Assembly (NCBI GenBank): GCA_051252515.1
Contig: JBPOFS010000009.1
Span: forward strand, 54,833-118,832
DNA: 64,000 nucleotides
Direction: 5' to 3'
Source of the DNA: UBA5078 sp051252515
GTDB taxonomy: Bacteria; Pseudomonadota; Gammaproteobacteria; Pseudomonadales; Pseudohongiellaceae
The notes under the pieces are model-generated. The model was not told where the DNA came from, did no database searches, and saw only the letters and a list, made by a program, of their open reading frames with translations. Position 1 is the first letter of the stretch. Each line of letters begins with the position of its first letter. Shown piece by piece: positions 8,988-18,627 of the stretch. A program made the position numbers and the translations under genes.

Positions 8988-10474
8988 GGCTCTGGCTGCT
9001 TTGCCAAATAAACCTCAAGCAAATCACATTGAAGCGGAGAAAACTGCAAACCTAGTTTGCTGCGGCGCCAGAGAATGTCTTCGCTTGTGCGTGCCCATTC
9101 GTGTTGCAATAGGTAATCGACCTCACGCTGATAAAGCCCTGCCCCAAAGTGCTCCCCAAGGCTATCTGGCCCACTGACGTTCTCTAGAAGCCGATACGTT
9201 AACGTGCCATAACTAGCGCACCATCGATCTAACAGGGATTCTTCCAGCCAAGGATACTCTTGCTGTAGTTTTTGCCTTAACAAACTCTGGGTGTCGAAAT
9301 CGCCCCCTGGAAGTGCAGCGGTTTCAGTCCAAGCACTGCCCATAGCAGGAAACACCTCGCGCAGGATCTCTAAGGCATTCTCTGCCAATCGGCGATAAGT
9401 AGTAATCTTTCCGCCATAGATAGACAGTAATGGCACCCCTTTAGTATCGAGCTTTAACGTGTAATCACGAGAGGCTTCTGACGCGCTTTCATCTTTACCA
9501 GACAGCAGAGGCCTAACCCCCGAAAACACATGCACAACATCTTCTTTGCTAATCTGTTTCTTGAAATATTCGTTTGTCACCTTAACTAAGTAATCTATCT
9601 CCCATGCCGAGATAGAGGCGCTAGCTGGGTCTCCCTGCAAATCTTCTTCGGTAGTCCCAATTAAGGTGAAATCCTTTTCATAGGGGATGACGAACACTAC
9701 TCTATTATCGCTGTTCTGCAGCAAGAAGGCCTGCGCCCCTGCAAACAAGCGAGGCACCACAATATGACACCCCTTCACTAAACGTACTTCTTCGTGAGGT
9801 TTGTTCGGCAAGACAGATGTCGCGACAATATCAACCCAAGGCCCTGCAGCATTTACCAACGCACGAGATTGGATAAACTCCAATTCACCAGTAACGGTAT
9901 CCTTCAATGTCGTATGCCAAACACCGCTTCGTTCTTCTGCTTTAACACATCGTTTTCGCACTTTTATTTGAGCGCCATTTTGCTGAGCTTGCATCGCCAC
10001 TAACACTACGAGACGGGCATCATTAACCCACGCATCAGAATATTCGAAACCATTTTTCAATTGATTATTAAGTGGACTGTCTGGGCCAAAACTCACACTT
10101 TTCGATGGTGCAAGGGTGATTCTTTTACTGAGAAAGTCATAAAGATAAAGCCCTGCACGAATCATCCAGCGCGGCCTCAGGTGTGGCATATGAGGCAGCT
10201 GAAAACGCATAGGTGAGATGATATGGGGAGCATTTCGCAGTAATACTTCGCGTTCGGCAAGGGCCTCACGTACCAATCGAAACTCGTAATGTTCGAGGTA
10301 ACGCAATCCTCCGTGAATCAACTTAGTACTAGCCGATGATGTCGCTGATGCGAGGTCATTGGTCTCGCATAAAACCACATCAAGACCACGACCCGCAGCA
10401 TCCGCCGCGATTCCAGCACCATTGATCCCGCCACCGATAATTAGAATGTCATGAATTGTAGAATTTTGAGTCAT
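8984..10474 (-). CDS. glpD: Aerobic glycerol-3-phosphate dehydrogenase
   Basis: This FAD enzyme oxidises glycerol-3-phosphate to dihydroxyacetone phosphate and passes electrons to quinone at the inner membrane. It has 496 residues, like other GlpD proteins. The FAD-binding dinucleotide fold is at the N-terminus (ILIIGGGINGAGIAADAAGR), followed by the family block STKLIHGGLRYLEHYEF. The C-terminal domain typical of GlpD is complete. It lies back-to-back with glpK, 121 bases apart, so both probably share a control region. No glpF or glpR is in the window. Confidence 0.97.
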   Translation of the reverse strand: MTQNSTIHDILIIGGGINGAGIAADAAGRGLDVVLCETNDLASATSSASTKLIHGGLRYLEHYEFRLVREALAEREVLLRNAPHIISPMRFQLPHMPHLRPRWMIRAGLYLYDFLSKRITLAPSKSVSFGPDSPLNNQLKNGFEYSDAWVNDARLVVLVAMQAQQNGAQIKVRKRCVKAEERSGVWHTTLKDTVTGELEFIQSRALVNAAGPWVDIVATSVLPNKPHEEVRLVKGCHIVVPRLFAGAQAFLLQNSDNRVVFVIPYEKDFTLIGTTEEDLQGDPASASISAWEIDYLVKVTNEYFKKQISKEDVVHVFSGVRPLLSGKDESASEASRDYTLKLDTKGVPLLSIYGGKITTYRRLAENALEILREVFPAMGSAWTETAALPGGDFDTQSLLRQKLQQEYPWLEESLLDRWCASYGTLTYRLLENVSGPDSLGEHFGAGLYQREVDYLLQHEWARTSEDILWRRSKLGLQFSPLQCDLLEVYLAKQPEP

Positions 10475-10595
10475 AGAGGTTACTATAGCCTTGCTGCGTT
10501 AAGCCGTCACGCTTACGGTATGAAAGTGTGACTCGAATTATTAGCACTATACGAGCTTGCCTATCTGAAGGCTCACAAGTTTTTGGAAATTTGCG

Positions 10596-12098
10596 ATGAC
10601 AAACTATATTTTGGCGTTCGACCAAGGCACTACGAGCAGTCGAGCTATTGTCTTTGATGCGCAAGGCCGCCGAGTGGGACTTGGGCAAGAGGAGTTCACT
10701 CAACATTTCCCTCAAGACGCATGGGTTGAACACGACCCCGACGATCTATGGAATAGCTCCTTACGTAGCGCCAAGCAAGCATTAAAAGATGCTAACTTGG
10801 GAGCCGATGCCATTAGCGCTATTGGCATCACCAATCAAAGGGAGACGACGCTTGTTTGGAATCGCGAGACTGGCAAACCTCTTTACCGCGCGATAGTGTG
10901 GCAGGACCGTCGCACTAGTGCTTACTGTAAGTCTTTAGGTAAGACCCTCGATGAAAATGGGCGCAGCAATCTCATTGCCTCTCGCACAGGCTTGCTACTA
11001 GATCCCTATTTTTCAGCCAGCAAAATTCGCTGGATTCTTGACCATGTCGATGGAGCCCAACAAGCGGCCGAACGTGGCGAACTAGCCTTTGGGACAGTAG
11101 ATACCTATTTACTCTGGCAATTAACCGGTGGCAGAAGTCACTACACAGACGCTACCAACGCCTCTCGGACTTTATTGTTCAATATCCACAAACAGTGCTG
11201 GGACGAAGAGTTATTAACGCTGTTTAATATCCCTTCGGCATTGTTACCCGAGGTAAAAGATAGCGCTGCTGAATTTGGCACTATCGACGCGCATTTGTTG
11301 GGCGCCGAAATACCCGTACTAGCGATGGCCGGTGATCAACAAGCCGCCGCATTTGGCCAATGCTGTTTCAAACCAGGAATGGCAAAAAGTACCTACGGCA
11401 CGGGATGCTTCCTACTACTCAATACTGGCGATAAAGCCCTGCAATCCGAACATCGATTATTAACGACCGTAGCCTATCGACTTAATGGAAAAGTCACCTA
11501 TGCATTAGAGGGCAGCATTTTTATGGCCGGAGCTACGATGCAGTGGTTACGCGATGGATTAAAGCTTTTTAAAGACGCATCCGAGATTGAGGATCTGGCA
11601 AAGCAAGCTGATAAAAATATGCACGTCTTATTTGTCCCTGCATTTACAGGACTTGGCGCGCCCTATTGGGATGCCGATGCTCGCGGTGCTATCTTTGGCC
11701 TTACTCGAGACACTGGCATCAAAGAGTTAGTCACAGCCGCCCTGCTGTCTGTTTGCTATCAAACTCGTGATTTACAAAAGGCGATGGAAGCCGACGGCGA
11801 ACGACCCGACACATTACGTGTGGACGGGGGCATGTCCCGCAATGACTTTGTCTTGCAAAACCTCGCTGACCTTCTAGGGTCTAAAATCGACAGGCCCGAA
11901 GTAACCGAAACTACTGCCTTGGGTGTTGCTTGGCTAGCCGGTCTGCAATGCGGTCTTTATGAGTCCCTCGAACACATCGCATCACACTGGAGGCTAGAGA
12001 AATCGTTCTTACCCAGCAAAGATAAAGCATGGCGAGACTCACGGTATGCATTGTGGCAAGACGCTGTCAGCCGCACTCGAAGCAAACCGCCAATTTAA
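10596..12098 (+). CDS. glpK: Glycerol kinase
   Basis: This FGGY-family kinase phosphorylates glycerol to glycerol-3-phosphate, the substrate of GlpD. It has 500 residues, typical of the family. The N-terminal ATPase motif (YILAFDQGTTSSRAIVFD), the substrate block NQRETTLVW and the signatures GDQQAAAFGQ, STYGTGCF and VDGGMSRND are all present. It is transcribed divergently from glpD, and a phosphatase gene follows after 26 bases, probably on the same transcript. Confidence 0.97.
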   Translation: MTNYILAFDQGTTSSRAIVFDAQGRRVGLGQEEFTQHFPQDAWVEHDPDDLWNSSLRSAKQALKDANLGADAISAIGITNQRETTLVWNRETGKPLYRAIVWQDRRTSAYCKSLGKTLDENGRSNLIASRTGLLLDPYFSASKIRWILDHVDGAQQAAERGELAFGTVDTYLLWQLTGGRSHYTDATNASRTLLFNIHKQCWDEELLTLFNIPSALLPEVKDSAAEFGTIDAHLLGAEIPVLAMAGDQQAAAFGQCCFKPGMAKSTYGTGCFLLLNTGDKALQSEHRLLTTVAYRLNGKVTYALEGSIFMAGATMQWLRDGLKLFKDASEIEDLAKQADKNMHVLFVPAFTGLGAPYWDADARGAIFGLTRDTGIKELVTAALLSVCYQTRDLQKAMEADGERPDTLRVDGGMSRNDFVLQNLADLLGSKIDRPEVTETTALGVAWLAGLQCGLYESLEHIASHWRLEKSFLPSKDKAWRDSRYALWQDAVSRTRSKPPI

Positions 12099-12124
12099 TC
12101 ACGCAAGATGGAAATCAATAATAC

Positions 12125-12730
12125 ATGAGAGTTCATTTAATTAGACATGGTGAAACTAACTGGAACAAGGAGAAACGAGTACAAGGTCACAGTGAGTCCA
12201 CACTAACCCCTCAAGGCCAGCAACAGGCCAGAGACCTTGCGCCGACACTGCGACAGCACCCAATTACAAAGGTCTATTGCAGCAGCAGTATAAGAACCCG
12301 ACAAACCTGCGAACTGCTGTTCTCGAACAATCCTATTGAGACTCTCTACAACGACGAATTACGGGAAATTTACCTTGGCCCATGGGAGGGGAAGCTACAA
12401 TCTGAAATACGCAGCCTTTATCCCGAACAGTTTGAGAACTTTTTCCACGCACCTGAACAATTTGCACAACTAGAGGCGGAAACCTTTGAAGAGGTGCAAC
12501 AACGTGGCCTTAAGATGCTGAAGCAGATATTATCCGACGATAGCGCTCAAGAAGTGGCTATTGTTAGTCACGGCGTGCTGATTAAGTCTCTATTATGCTA
12601 TTTGGAAAACCGCCCTTTAGCACAACTTTGGGAACCGCCAATCATGCATAATTGTGCCCACAGTATTATCGCAACAGAGCCCAATAGCTCAGCACCACGC
12701 ATACTCCAGTTTGCAGGGTTAGCGCAATAA
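12125..12730 (+). CDS. Histidine phosphatase family protein (phosphoglycerate-mutase-like)
   Basis: A 201-residue cytoplasmic protein of the histidine phosphatase superfamily. The catalytic histidine is in LIRHGETNW near the N-terminus, with the second histidine in IVSHGVLIKSL and the acid residue in LREIYLGPWEG. Such proteins include CobC-like and GpmB-like phosphatases. The sequence does not decide the substrate. It follows glpK by 26 bases, and a role near sugar or glycerol phosphate metabolism is possible but only inferred. Confidence 0.85.
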   Translation: MRVHLIRHGETNWNKEKRVQGHSESTLTPQGQQQARDLAPTLRQHPITKVYCSSSIRTRQTCELLFSNNPIETLYNDELREIYLGPWEGKLQSEIRSLYPEQFENFFHAPEQFAQLEAETFEEVQQRGLKMLKQILSDDSAQEVAIVSHGVLIKSLLCYLENRPLAQLWEPPIMHNCAHSIIATEPNSSAPRILQFAGLAQ

Positions 12731-12791
12731 TGCGCAGCGCTTTCTGGTCTTAAGCTTGATTACCGAGAACACTCACAATAAGGAATAAAAA

Positions 12792-13592
12792 ATGAACACC
12801 TCAACTGAAATCGCCCCAAACCCTCTTGGGCGCAAAATCGTCACAGCCGTCGCCATACTCTCCCTTATCGGTGGTATTGCACTAGGCGCTTACGCACTCT
12901 TTGCGGCCTTGGGTGTTTGGTTAGGCATGTGGGATTTCCGTACAGGGTTTAATATGTTGCGCACAGTAAACACTAGTGCCGACTGGACAGCATGGATTGC
13001 TTTGGCCATCACCATTGGGGTGTTTTTCTCGGCCCGTAAAATGGCTCTAGCCAATGCGACGCGCCTAACAGCCTTTGCGGCTGTGGGCGCGATTGTTGCC
13101 GCACTCGCCTACATCGTCCCAGAGACATACCGCCCTGCGGAAGGCACACCCCCTATTCACGACATCACCACAGATACAATGAATCCACCGCAGTTTATTG
13201 CGGTAGCGCCACTACGAGCGGATGCACCGAACAATATGATCTATGGCGACCAGCCCAACTGGGATCAACCACGAATGGCGGCAGCACAACAAGAAGCCTA
13301 CCCGGACATCATTCCCCAAGAGTTTAGCGAAAGCAAAGAGGTCGTATTCGAACGTGCCTTGAGCGCTGTGCAAGCCATGGGTTGGGAAGTAGTCGACCAA
13401 AACGCGAGCACTGGGCGCATCGAAGCGACAGACACAACTTTCTGGTTCCGCTTCAAAGACGATGTCGTGATTGTTGTAAGTGAAACTGCTCAGGGCTCAG
13501 TACTCAACGCACGCTCACTATCTCGTGTTGGTACAAGTGACGTCGGCAAAAACGCTGCTCGTCTGCGCGAGTTTTTCGCACGCTTGCACTAA
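12792..13592 (+). CDS. DUF1499 membrane protein
   Basis: A 266-residue protein with three or four membrane segments in the first 115 residues and a soluble DUF1499 domain after that. The domain is recognised from PPIHDITTD, the AMGWEVVDQN region, IEATDTTFWFRFKDDV and the end block SLSRVGTSDVGKNAARLREF. No enzyme activity is known for the family. A GGAAT ribosome binding site precedes the ATG. It is followed by the LspA-like gene after 35 bases. Confidence 0.85.
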   Translation: MNTSTEIAPNPLGRKIVTAVAILSLIGGIALGAYALFAALGVWLGMWDFRTGFNMLRTVNTSADWTAWIALAITIGVFFSARKMALANATRLTAFAAVGAIVAALAYIVPETYRPAEGTPPIHDITTDTMNPPQFIAVAPLRADAPNNMIYGDQPNWDQPRMAAAQQEAYPDIIPQEFSESKEVVFERALSAVQAMGWEVVDQNASTGRIEATDTTFWFRFKDDVVIVVSETAQGSVLNARSLSRVGTSDVGKNAARLREFFARLH

Positions 13593-13627
13593 CCCCTAAA
13601 GACTAGACTTCAACGAATACTCCGCCG

Positions 13628-14197
13628 GTGCTTGATAAGCCAAAGGCGGGATATTCGTTGCGAGTTATTCAAACTCTAGATAGCACCAAGCAAAACCCAA
13701 AACAGGTAAGTAAAGTCGTGCAACGCAGTCAAAGAATGTTTCTATTTAGCGCCATAGCCCTCATCGTCTTATCGATCTCACAGTTAGGCAGCTACCTCGT
13801 CAACACGCTTATCCCCATTGGCACTACAGTTGAGTGGACAGGGGTTATCCATCTCACTCATATACGCAATATGGGTGGGGTCTTTGGAATGTTTCAGGGA
13901 CAAGGCTGGGTATTTGCTTTGTTTAGCGTAGCGTTAGTGATCGCTCTAGTGGTGTATCTCATACGTGGCCAACAGGTGCAGTTCTATGAATACCTGTGCT
14001 TTGGCTTTATCGCTGGTGGGGGCGCCAGCAATATTTTAGATCGTCAAATTTATGGCAGTGTAATAGATTTCATCAACGTCCAAGGTATTCCCTACTGGCA
14101 TTACATTTTTAACACCGCAGACGTCATGGTACATGTTGGCTTATGGCCAATGCTCTATTTCAGCGTGTTCTCCCCCACCGCACAATCCAAGCCTTAG
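13628..14197 (+). CDS. Divergent signal peptidase II-like membrane protein (LspA family)
   Basis: A 189-residue protein from a GTG start; an in-frame ATG at 13736 would give about 153 residues, closer to the usual LspA size of 160-170. Four membrane helices are visible. The LspA blocks are recognisable: the NxGxxFG motif appears as RNMGGVFGMF, the GGxxNxxDR motif as GGGASNILDRQIYGSVIDF, and the second catalytic aspartate is in FNTADVMVHVG. Both catalytic Asp residues are therefore kept. The N-terminal DQxxK signature of true LspA is changed to SQLGS, so it may be a paralogue with a different lipoprotein substrate or role. The canonical lspA usually sits beside ileS, which is not here. It converges on the aminotransferase with a four-base overlap. 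Confidence 0.75.
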   Translation: MLDKPKAGYSLRVIQTLDSTKQNPKQVSKVVQRSQRMFLFSAIALIVLSISQLGSYLVNTLIPIGTTVEWTGVIHLTHIRNMGGVFGMFQGQGWVFALFSVALVIALVVYLIRGQQVQFYEYLCFGFIAGGGASNILDRQIYGSVIDFINVQGIPYWHYIFNTADVMVHVGLWPMLYFSVFSPTAQSKP

Positions 14198-15375
14198 CCC
14201 TGCGTATACACTTGTTGAGCAGCGGCTACCGCACGTGCAGATGACACCTGGGCCCCCTGCTCCACTAAGACAGATTCTAAAGCAGCCAAACAATGCAGCA
14301 CATTCGACTGAGAACTTGCATACCCCATCAAGCCCACACGCCAAATTTTACCTGCTAGCGCTCCCAGCCCCACTCCTATTTCCAGATTGAAACGTTCTAA
14401 TAACGCAACTCTGACCGCCGCTTCGTCGACACCTGCCGGAACAGTCACAGCATTGAGCTGAGGCAAACGAGACGCCGTGTCTACCAAAATAGAGAGTCCC
14501 ATCGCTTCAATACCGGCGACAAAGGCTCTGTGATGCAGCTCATGACGTTTCCAAGCACTAGCCAAGCCTTCTTCACGTAGACACAGCAAAGCCTCGTGTA
14601 GCGCATACAGGGGATTTATAGGCGCAGTGTGATGATAGCTACGCCGCGTGCTTTCTCCCCAATATCCCATAATGAGATTCATATCGAGAAACCAACTCTG
14701 TACTTTGGTCTTACGATTTTTAATCACTTCGACAGCCCTCGCGCTAAAGCTGACAGGGGAAAGCCCTGGTATACAGGACAGGCATTTTTGGGAACCAGAA
14801 TAGATCGCATCGATACCCCAGGCATCGACCTCAAGCTCAATACCCCCAAGAGAGGTCACGGCATCCACAACGACGAGACAGTCGTATTGTTTGCCTAATG
14901 CGGCAAGTGCTTTCGCATCATTACACACCCCTGTAGAGGTTTCGGCGTGTACGAAGGCAAGTAATTTAGCATCGGGATGCTGCTTTAACGCTAACTCCAC
15001 TTTTTCTAAAGTAACCGCAGTCCCCCAGTCGTCATGCACCATAATCGCCGTACAACCAGCGCGCTCAACATTCTCCTGCATCCGACCACCGAAAGCCCCA
15101 TTACTGCAAACGATGGCTTTCTCGCCACGCTCAAGCAGATTCACGAATACAGCTTCCATACCCGCCGACCCGGGCGCAGAAATAGGCAATGTAAGTTCGT
15201 TAGTCGTTTTAAACGCATATTGCAGCAAGCCTTTGATCTCATCCATCAACCGAATAAATTCAGGATCGAGATGACCAATCGTTGGTCGCGAAAGGGCCTC
15301 TAAAACGCGTGGGTTCACATCCGATGGACCTGGCCCCAGCAATGTTCTTACAGGTGGATGAAACGAAGTGCTCAT
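14194..15375 (-). CDS. Class V aminotransferase (alanine-glyoxylate / serine-pyruvate type)
   Basis: A 393-residue PLP enzyme. The N-terminus LLGPGPSDVNPRVLEAL is characteristic of the alanine-glyoxylate and serine-glyoxylate aminotransferases. The PLP aspartate is in VVVDAVTSLGG and the Schiff-base lysine is Lys197 in SGSQKCLSC. It probably moves an amino group from alanine or serine to glyoxylate in the cytoplasm; the exact donor cannot be read from sequence. It is preceded by the terminator of the ribosomal alpha operon and appears to be a separate unit. Confidence 0.9.
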   Translation of the reverse strand: MSTSFHPPVRTLLGPGPSDVNPRVLEALSRPTIGHLDPEFIRLMDEIKGLLQYAFKTTNELTLPISAPGSAGMEAVFVNLLERGEKAIVCSNGAFGGRMQENVERAGCTAIMVHDDWGTAVTLEKVELALKQHPDAKLLAFVHAETSTGVCNDAKALAALGKQYDCLVVVDAVTSLGGIELEVDAWGIDAIYSGSQKCLSCIPGLSPVSFSARAVEVIKNRKTKVQSWFLDMNLIMGYWGESTRRSYHHTAPINPLYALHEALLCLREEGLASAWKRHELHHRAFVAGIEAMGLSILVDTASRLPQLNAVTVPAGVDEAAVRVALLERFNLEIGVGLGALAGKIWRVGLMGYASSQSNVLHCLAALESVLVEQGAQVSSARAVAAAQQVYTQG

Positions 15376-15393
15376 ATGTATCTCCCAGAAACG

Positions 15394-15420
15394 AAAAAGC
15401 CGAGTCAGACTCGGCTTTTT
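15394..15420. terminator. Bidirectional terminator ending the ribosomal alpha operon
   Basis: A 7-bp GC-rich stem (GCCGAGT with ACTCGGC) and a 3-base loop are flanked by five A and five T, so it works on both strands. On the minus strand it lies 26 bases after the rplQ stop and marks the end of the long ribosomal protein block. Confidence 0.92.
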
Positions 15421-15445
15421 ATATCGATATTAAAAACGCTAGAAA

Positions 15446-15829
15446 TTACTCCGCGTCTTCAAGTCCTGAATTAGGACGATCGACAAACTCGACATATGCC
15501 ATAGGGGCATTGTCACCAGCACGCATACCGCACTTAAGAATACGGATATAACCACCTGGACGCTCGTTGTAGCGTGGACCAAGGTCAGTAAAAAGCTTAG
15601 CAACCGCGGCTTTATCGCGCATACGACTGAACGCAAGACGGCGATTAGCAACGCTATCGATCTTACCTAGAGTCACCATAGGCTCAGCAACCATACGCAG
15701 TTCTTTTGCCTTGATTAGAGTAGTCTTGATAATCTCGTGCTCAACTAGCGAGACAGTCATACTGCGCAGCATTGCCTTGCGGTGTGAGCTATTACGGCTT
15801 AGTTGACGTCCACTTTTACGATGACGCAT
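15446..15829 (-). CDS. rplQ: 50S ribosomal protein L17
   Basis: L17 (127 residues) is a large-subunit protein near the exit tunnel. The start MRHRKSGRQLSRNSSHRKAM is the conserved family N-terminus. It is the last gene of the alpha operon (rpsM-rpsK-rpsD-rpoA-rplQ) and is followed by a strong terminator. The length matches E. coli L17 (127). Confidence 0.98.
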   Translation of the reverse strand: MRHRKSGRQLSRNSSHRKAMLRSMTVSLVEHEIIKTTLIKAKELRMVAEPMVTLGKIDSVANRRLAFSRMRDKAAVAKLFTDLGPRYNERPGGYIRILKCGMRAGDNAPMAYVEFVDRPNSGLEDAE

Positions 15830-15936
15830 ATCTTCTAATTCCTATACTTACCTAGCGCCTGATGGCACGTGGTCACTCTATGTTAAAATTCTATTGGGCT
15901 CATCAGTAGAGCCACAAACCAATCATTCGATCGCGT

Positions 15937-16932
15937 TTAGCTACGCTCGTCTGTACGAAGACTAGACGGAGGCCAGTTTTCTAAACGAAGCCCTAAAGAC
16001 AAGCCGCGAGTAGCAAGCACGTCTTTGATCTCTGTTAGCGATTTTTTACCCAAGTTTGGCGTCTTAAGGAGTTCCACCTCAGTACGTTGAATCAGGTCGC
16101 CAATGTAGTAAATGTCTTCAGCTTTTAGACAGTTCGCAGAACGAACAGTCAGCTCTAGGTCATCCACTGGACGCAATAGAATAGGATCTATTTCATCTTC
16201 AGGCTCTTCTGGCTCACTTGCCACCTGGCTTTGTAAATCAACAAATACAGCCAACTGATGTTGAAGAATTGTCGCTGCGCGACGAATAGCTTCTTCAGGA
16301 TCGATTGTGCCGTTAGTGCGCAGATCAATAATCAGTTTGTCCAAATCTGTGCGCTGCTCTACTCGTGTGCTTTCAACTGAATAAGAAACAGTTGTTACAG
16401 GAGTATAAGACGCGTCTAGGAACAAACGACCGACTGCACGAGTCTCGTCATCGTTAGATACACGAGTGTCAGCAGGAGAATATCCACGACCCTTACGAAC
16501 AGTAAGGCGCATGTTCAATTCACCAGAATCGTTCAAGCTAGCAATAACATGCTCAGGGTTAACGATTTCAACATCGTGTCCAACAGTGATATCGCCGGCA
16601 GTAACAACCCCTTTTCCTTTCGAATTAAGAGTAAGTACTGCTTCGTCCTGACCGTTCAATAAGATCGCAACCCCTTTAAGGTTAAGCAAGATCTCAATAA
16701 CGTCTTCCTGCACGCCTTCGATAGTACTGTATTCATGCACTACGCCATCGATCTCTACTTCTTCGATCGCTGCGCCAGGCATAGAAGAAAGTAATATTCT
16801 TCTTAGCGCATTTCCTAAAGTATGACCGAACCCTCTCTCTAGTGGCTCAAGAACCACCTTTGAATGGCACTTGTCATACTCTTCAACTTTAATCAGCTGC
16901 GGTGTCAAAAAATCCGACAATGAAATCTGCAT
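15937..16932 (-). CDS. rpoA: RNA polymerase alpha subunit
   Basis: Alpha (331 residues from the ATG at 16932) seeds assembly of RNA polymerase and contacts activators and UP elements. The N-terminal dimerisation domain contains ERGFGHTLGNALRRILLSSM. The C-terminal DNA-binding domain contains RSANCLKAEDIYYIGDLIQR and LGKKSLTEIKDVL. The frame is open to a GTG five codons earlier, but the ATG has an AAGGGTG ribosome binding site and gives the family's usual length (329 in E. coli). Confidence 0.98.
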   Translation of the reverse strand: MQISLSDFLTPQLIKVEEYDKCHSKVVLEPLERGFGHTLGNALRRILLSSMPGAAIEEVEIDGVVHEYSTIEGVQEDVIEILLNLKGVAILLNGQDEAVLTLNSKGKGVVTAGDITVGHDVEIVNPEHVIASLNDSGELNMRLTVRKGRGYSPADTRVSNDDETRAVGRLFLDASYTPVTTVSYSVESTRVEQRTDLDKLIIDLRTNGTIDPEEAIRRAATILQHQLAVFVDLQSQVASEPEEPEDEIDPILLRPVDDLELTVRSANCLKAEDIYYIGDLIQRTEVELLKTPNLGKKSLTEIKDVLATRGLSLGLRLENWPPSSLRTDERS

Positions 16933-16961
16933 GGAATCACCCTTCACACTTAGTCAGTTTA

Positions 16962-17582
16962 CTACTTGGAGTAAAGCTCAACTATCAAGTTTTCGTTAAT
17001 GTCAGGAGATAAGTCGATACGATCAGGCTTACGGCTGAACGAACCTTCTAATTTCTCGCTGTTTACGCTGATCCACTCTACAGGGCTACGCTGTGCTGCC
17101 AAATCGAGGGCAGATTTAATACGTAGTTGCTCTTTAGCTTTAGAGCGTACAGACACTACATCACCGGGTGATACTTGATACGAAGGGACGTTAACAACGT
17201 CTCCATTAACAAGAATTGACTTGTGAGTAACGAGCTGTCGTGATTCGGCGCGCGTTGACCCGAAGCCTATGCGGTAAACCACGTTATCAAGACGCGACTC
17301 AAGCAATTGCAAAAGGTTCTCACCAGTTGCGCCTTTAAGGCGAGCAGCTTCTTTGTAGTAGCCACTGAATTGCTTTTCAAGTACGCCGTACATTCTGCGA
17401 ACTTTTTGCTTCTCGCGCAGCTGTACACCGTAATCAGACAAACGACCGCGACGCTGACCATGTTGTCCAGGCGCGTTCTCAGCTTTACACTTACTGTCTA
17501 AAGGGCGAACGCCGCTCTTAAGGAACAGATCCGTACCTTCACGTCGTGCAAGTTTACATTTCGGGCCTAAATAACGGGCCAT
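16962..17582 (-). CDS. rpsD: 30S ribosomal protein S4
   Basis: S4 (206 residues) is a primary 16S rRNA binder that starts 30S assembly, and in E. coli it represses its own operon by binding the alpha-operon leader. The N-terminus MARYLGPKCKLARREGTDL and the S4 RNA-binding domain (ESRLDNVVYRIGFGSTRAES) are typical. It sits between rpsK and rpoA as expected. Confidence 0.98.
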   Translation of the reverse strand: MARYLGPKCKLARREGTDLFLKSGVRPLDSKCKAENAPGQHGQRRGRLSDYGVQLREKQKVRRMYGVLEKQFSGYYKEAARLKGATGENLLQLLESRLDNVVYRIGFGSTRAESRQLVTHKSILVNGDVVNVPSYQVSPGDVVSVRSKAKEQLRIKSALDLAAQRSPVEWISVNSEKLEGSFSRKPDRIDLSPDINENLIVELYSK

Positions 17583-17665
17583 ATACTGTCTCCTATGTTC
17601 TTATCTATTGGAGATAAGCCACTAAATTTCATGAGTCCTAACAAAGTGATACGAAGCAACAGTGC

Positions 17666-18064
17666 TTATACACGACGCTTCTTCGGTGGACGACAGCCGT
17701 TATGGGGCATAGGCGTTACGTCAGTAATATTGCTAACTTTCAGACCACAACCGTTCAAAGCTCGGACTGCAGATTCGCGGCCTGGCCCTGGACCATTTAC
17801 TTTCACGTCCAAATTCTTAAGACCGTACAACTCAATGGCCGACTTACCAGCGCGTTCTGCAGCAACCTGCGCCGCAAATGGCGTGCTCTTACGTGAACCA
17901 CGGAAACCAGAGCCACCGGAAGTCGCCCAACTCAGCGCATTGCCCTGACGATCCGTAATCGTAATGATTGTGTTGTTAAACGAAGCGTGAATGAACGCGA
18001 TGCCGTCCACGACGGCCTTGCGAGCCTTCTTCTTCGTTGTTTTGCCTGCTGCTGGCTTTGCCAT
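17666..18064 (-). CDS. rpsK: 30S ribosomal protein S11
   Basis: S11 (132 residues) is part of the small-subunit platform. The blocks GIAFIHASFNNTIITITDRQ and the end THMPHNGCRPPKKRRV (here TPMPHNGCRPPKKRRV) are diagnostic. The N-terminus is lysine-rich and slightly longer than in E. coli (129). It lies between rpsM and rpsD. Confidence 0.97.
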   Translation of the reverse strand: MAKPAAGKTTKKKARKAVVDGIAFIHASFNNTIITITDRQGNALSWATSGGSGFRGSRKSTPFAAQVAAERAGKSAIELYGLKNLDVKVNGPGPGRESAVRALNGCGLKVSNITDVTPMPHNGCRPPKKRRV

Positions 18065-18166
18065 AAATTATTCCTGATTCAAATTGACTGCGTCTTGAGC
18101 TTTACACTAAACCCGACCACCTTCATAAAGGGGTCCTAAAGGCCAAGGCCTAAAGTTATACCAATA

Positions 18167-18523
18167 TTACTTGCGAATTGGCTTACGAGGACCTTTACGC
18201 GTACGCGCATTAGTCTTAGTACGCTGGCCACGCACTGGAAGCGAACGACGATGACGAATGCCGCGGAAGCAGCCAAGGTCCATCAGACGTTTGATAGCCA
18301 TAGACAATTGACGACGAAGATCGCCTTCAACTGTAAATTTGCCGACTTCAGTTCGGACCGCATCTAGCTCTTCATTGCTCAGAGCGCTAGTTTTCGTATG
18401 GGGAGCAATACCAGTATTCGCGCATATCGCCTTAGCCCTAGTTGCACCGATTCCAAAGACGTATTCTAAGGAAATTACGATATGCTTGTGATCCGGTATG
18501 TTGACACCTGCAATACGTGCCAT
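18167..18523 (-). CDS. rpsM: 30S ribosomal protein S13
   Basis: S13 (118 residues) lies in the head of the 30S subunit and contacts the P-site tRNA and L5. The N-terminus MARIAGVNIPDHKHIVISL and the C-terminal RGQRTKTNARTRKGPRK are conserved. It is the first gene of the alpha operon after rpmJ. Confidence 0.98.
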   Translation of the reverse strand: MARIAGVNIPDHKHIVISLEYVFGIGATRAKAICANTGIAPHTKTSALSNEELDAVRTEVGKFTVEGDLRRQLSMAIKRLMDLGCFRGIRHRRSLPVRGQRTKTNARTRKGPRKPIRK

Positions 18524-18627
18524 ATTTTAACTCCACTTTAAATATTACGTACGGACTCAGAAAGACCTGAGCCAAATTACGGGGGGCAAAGGATATACTC
18601 TGACCTCTAAAAAATCAACAAGGTTGA

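Noticed and set aside
10475..10595. An operator for a glycerol-phosphate repressor between glpD and glpK
   Set aside because: I could not see a convincing palindrome in the 121-base gap, so no site is listed.
18524..18627. S4-binding pseudoknot (alpha operon leader) before rpsM
   Set aside because: One hairpin (GGCTCAGG with CTGAGTCC) is present, but I could not build the nested pseudoknot of the known family.
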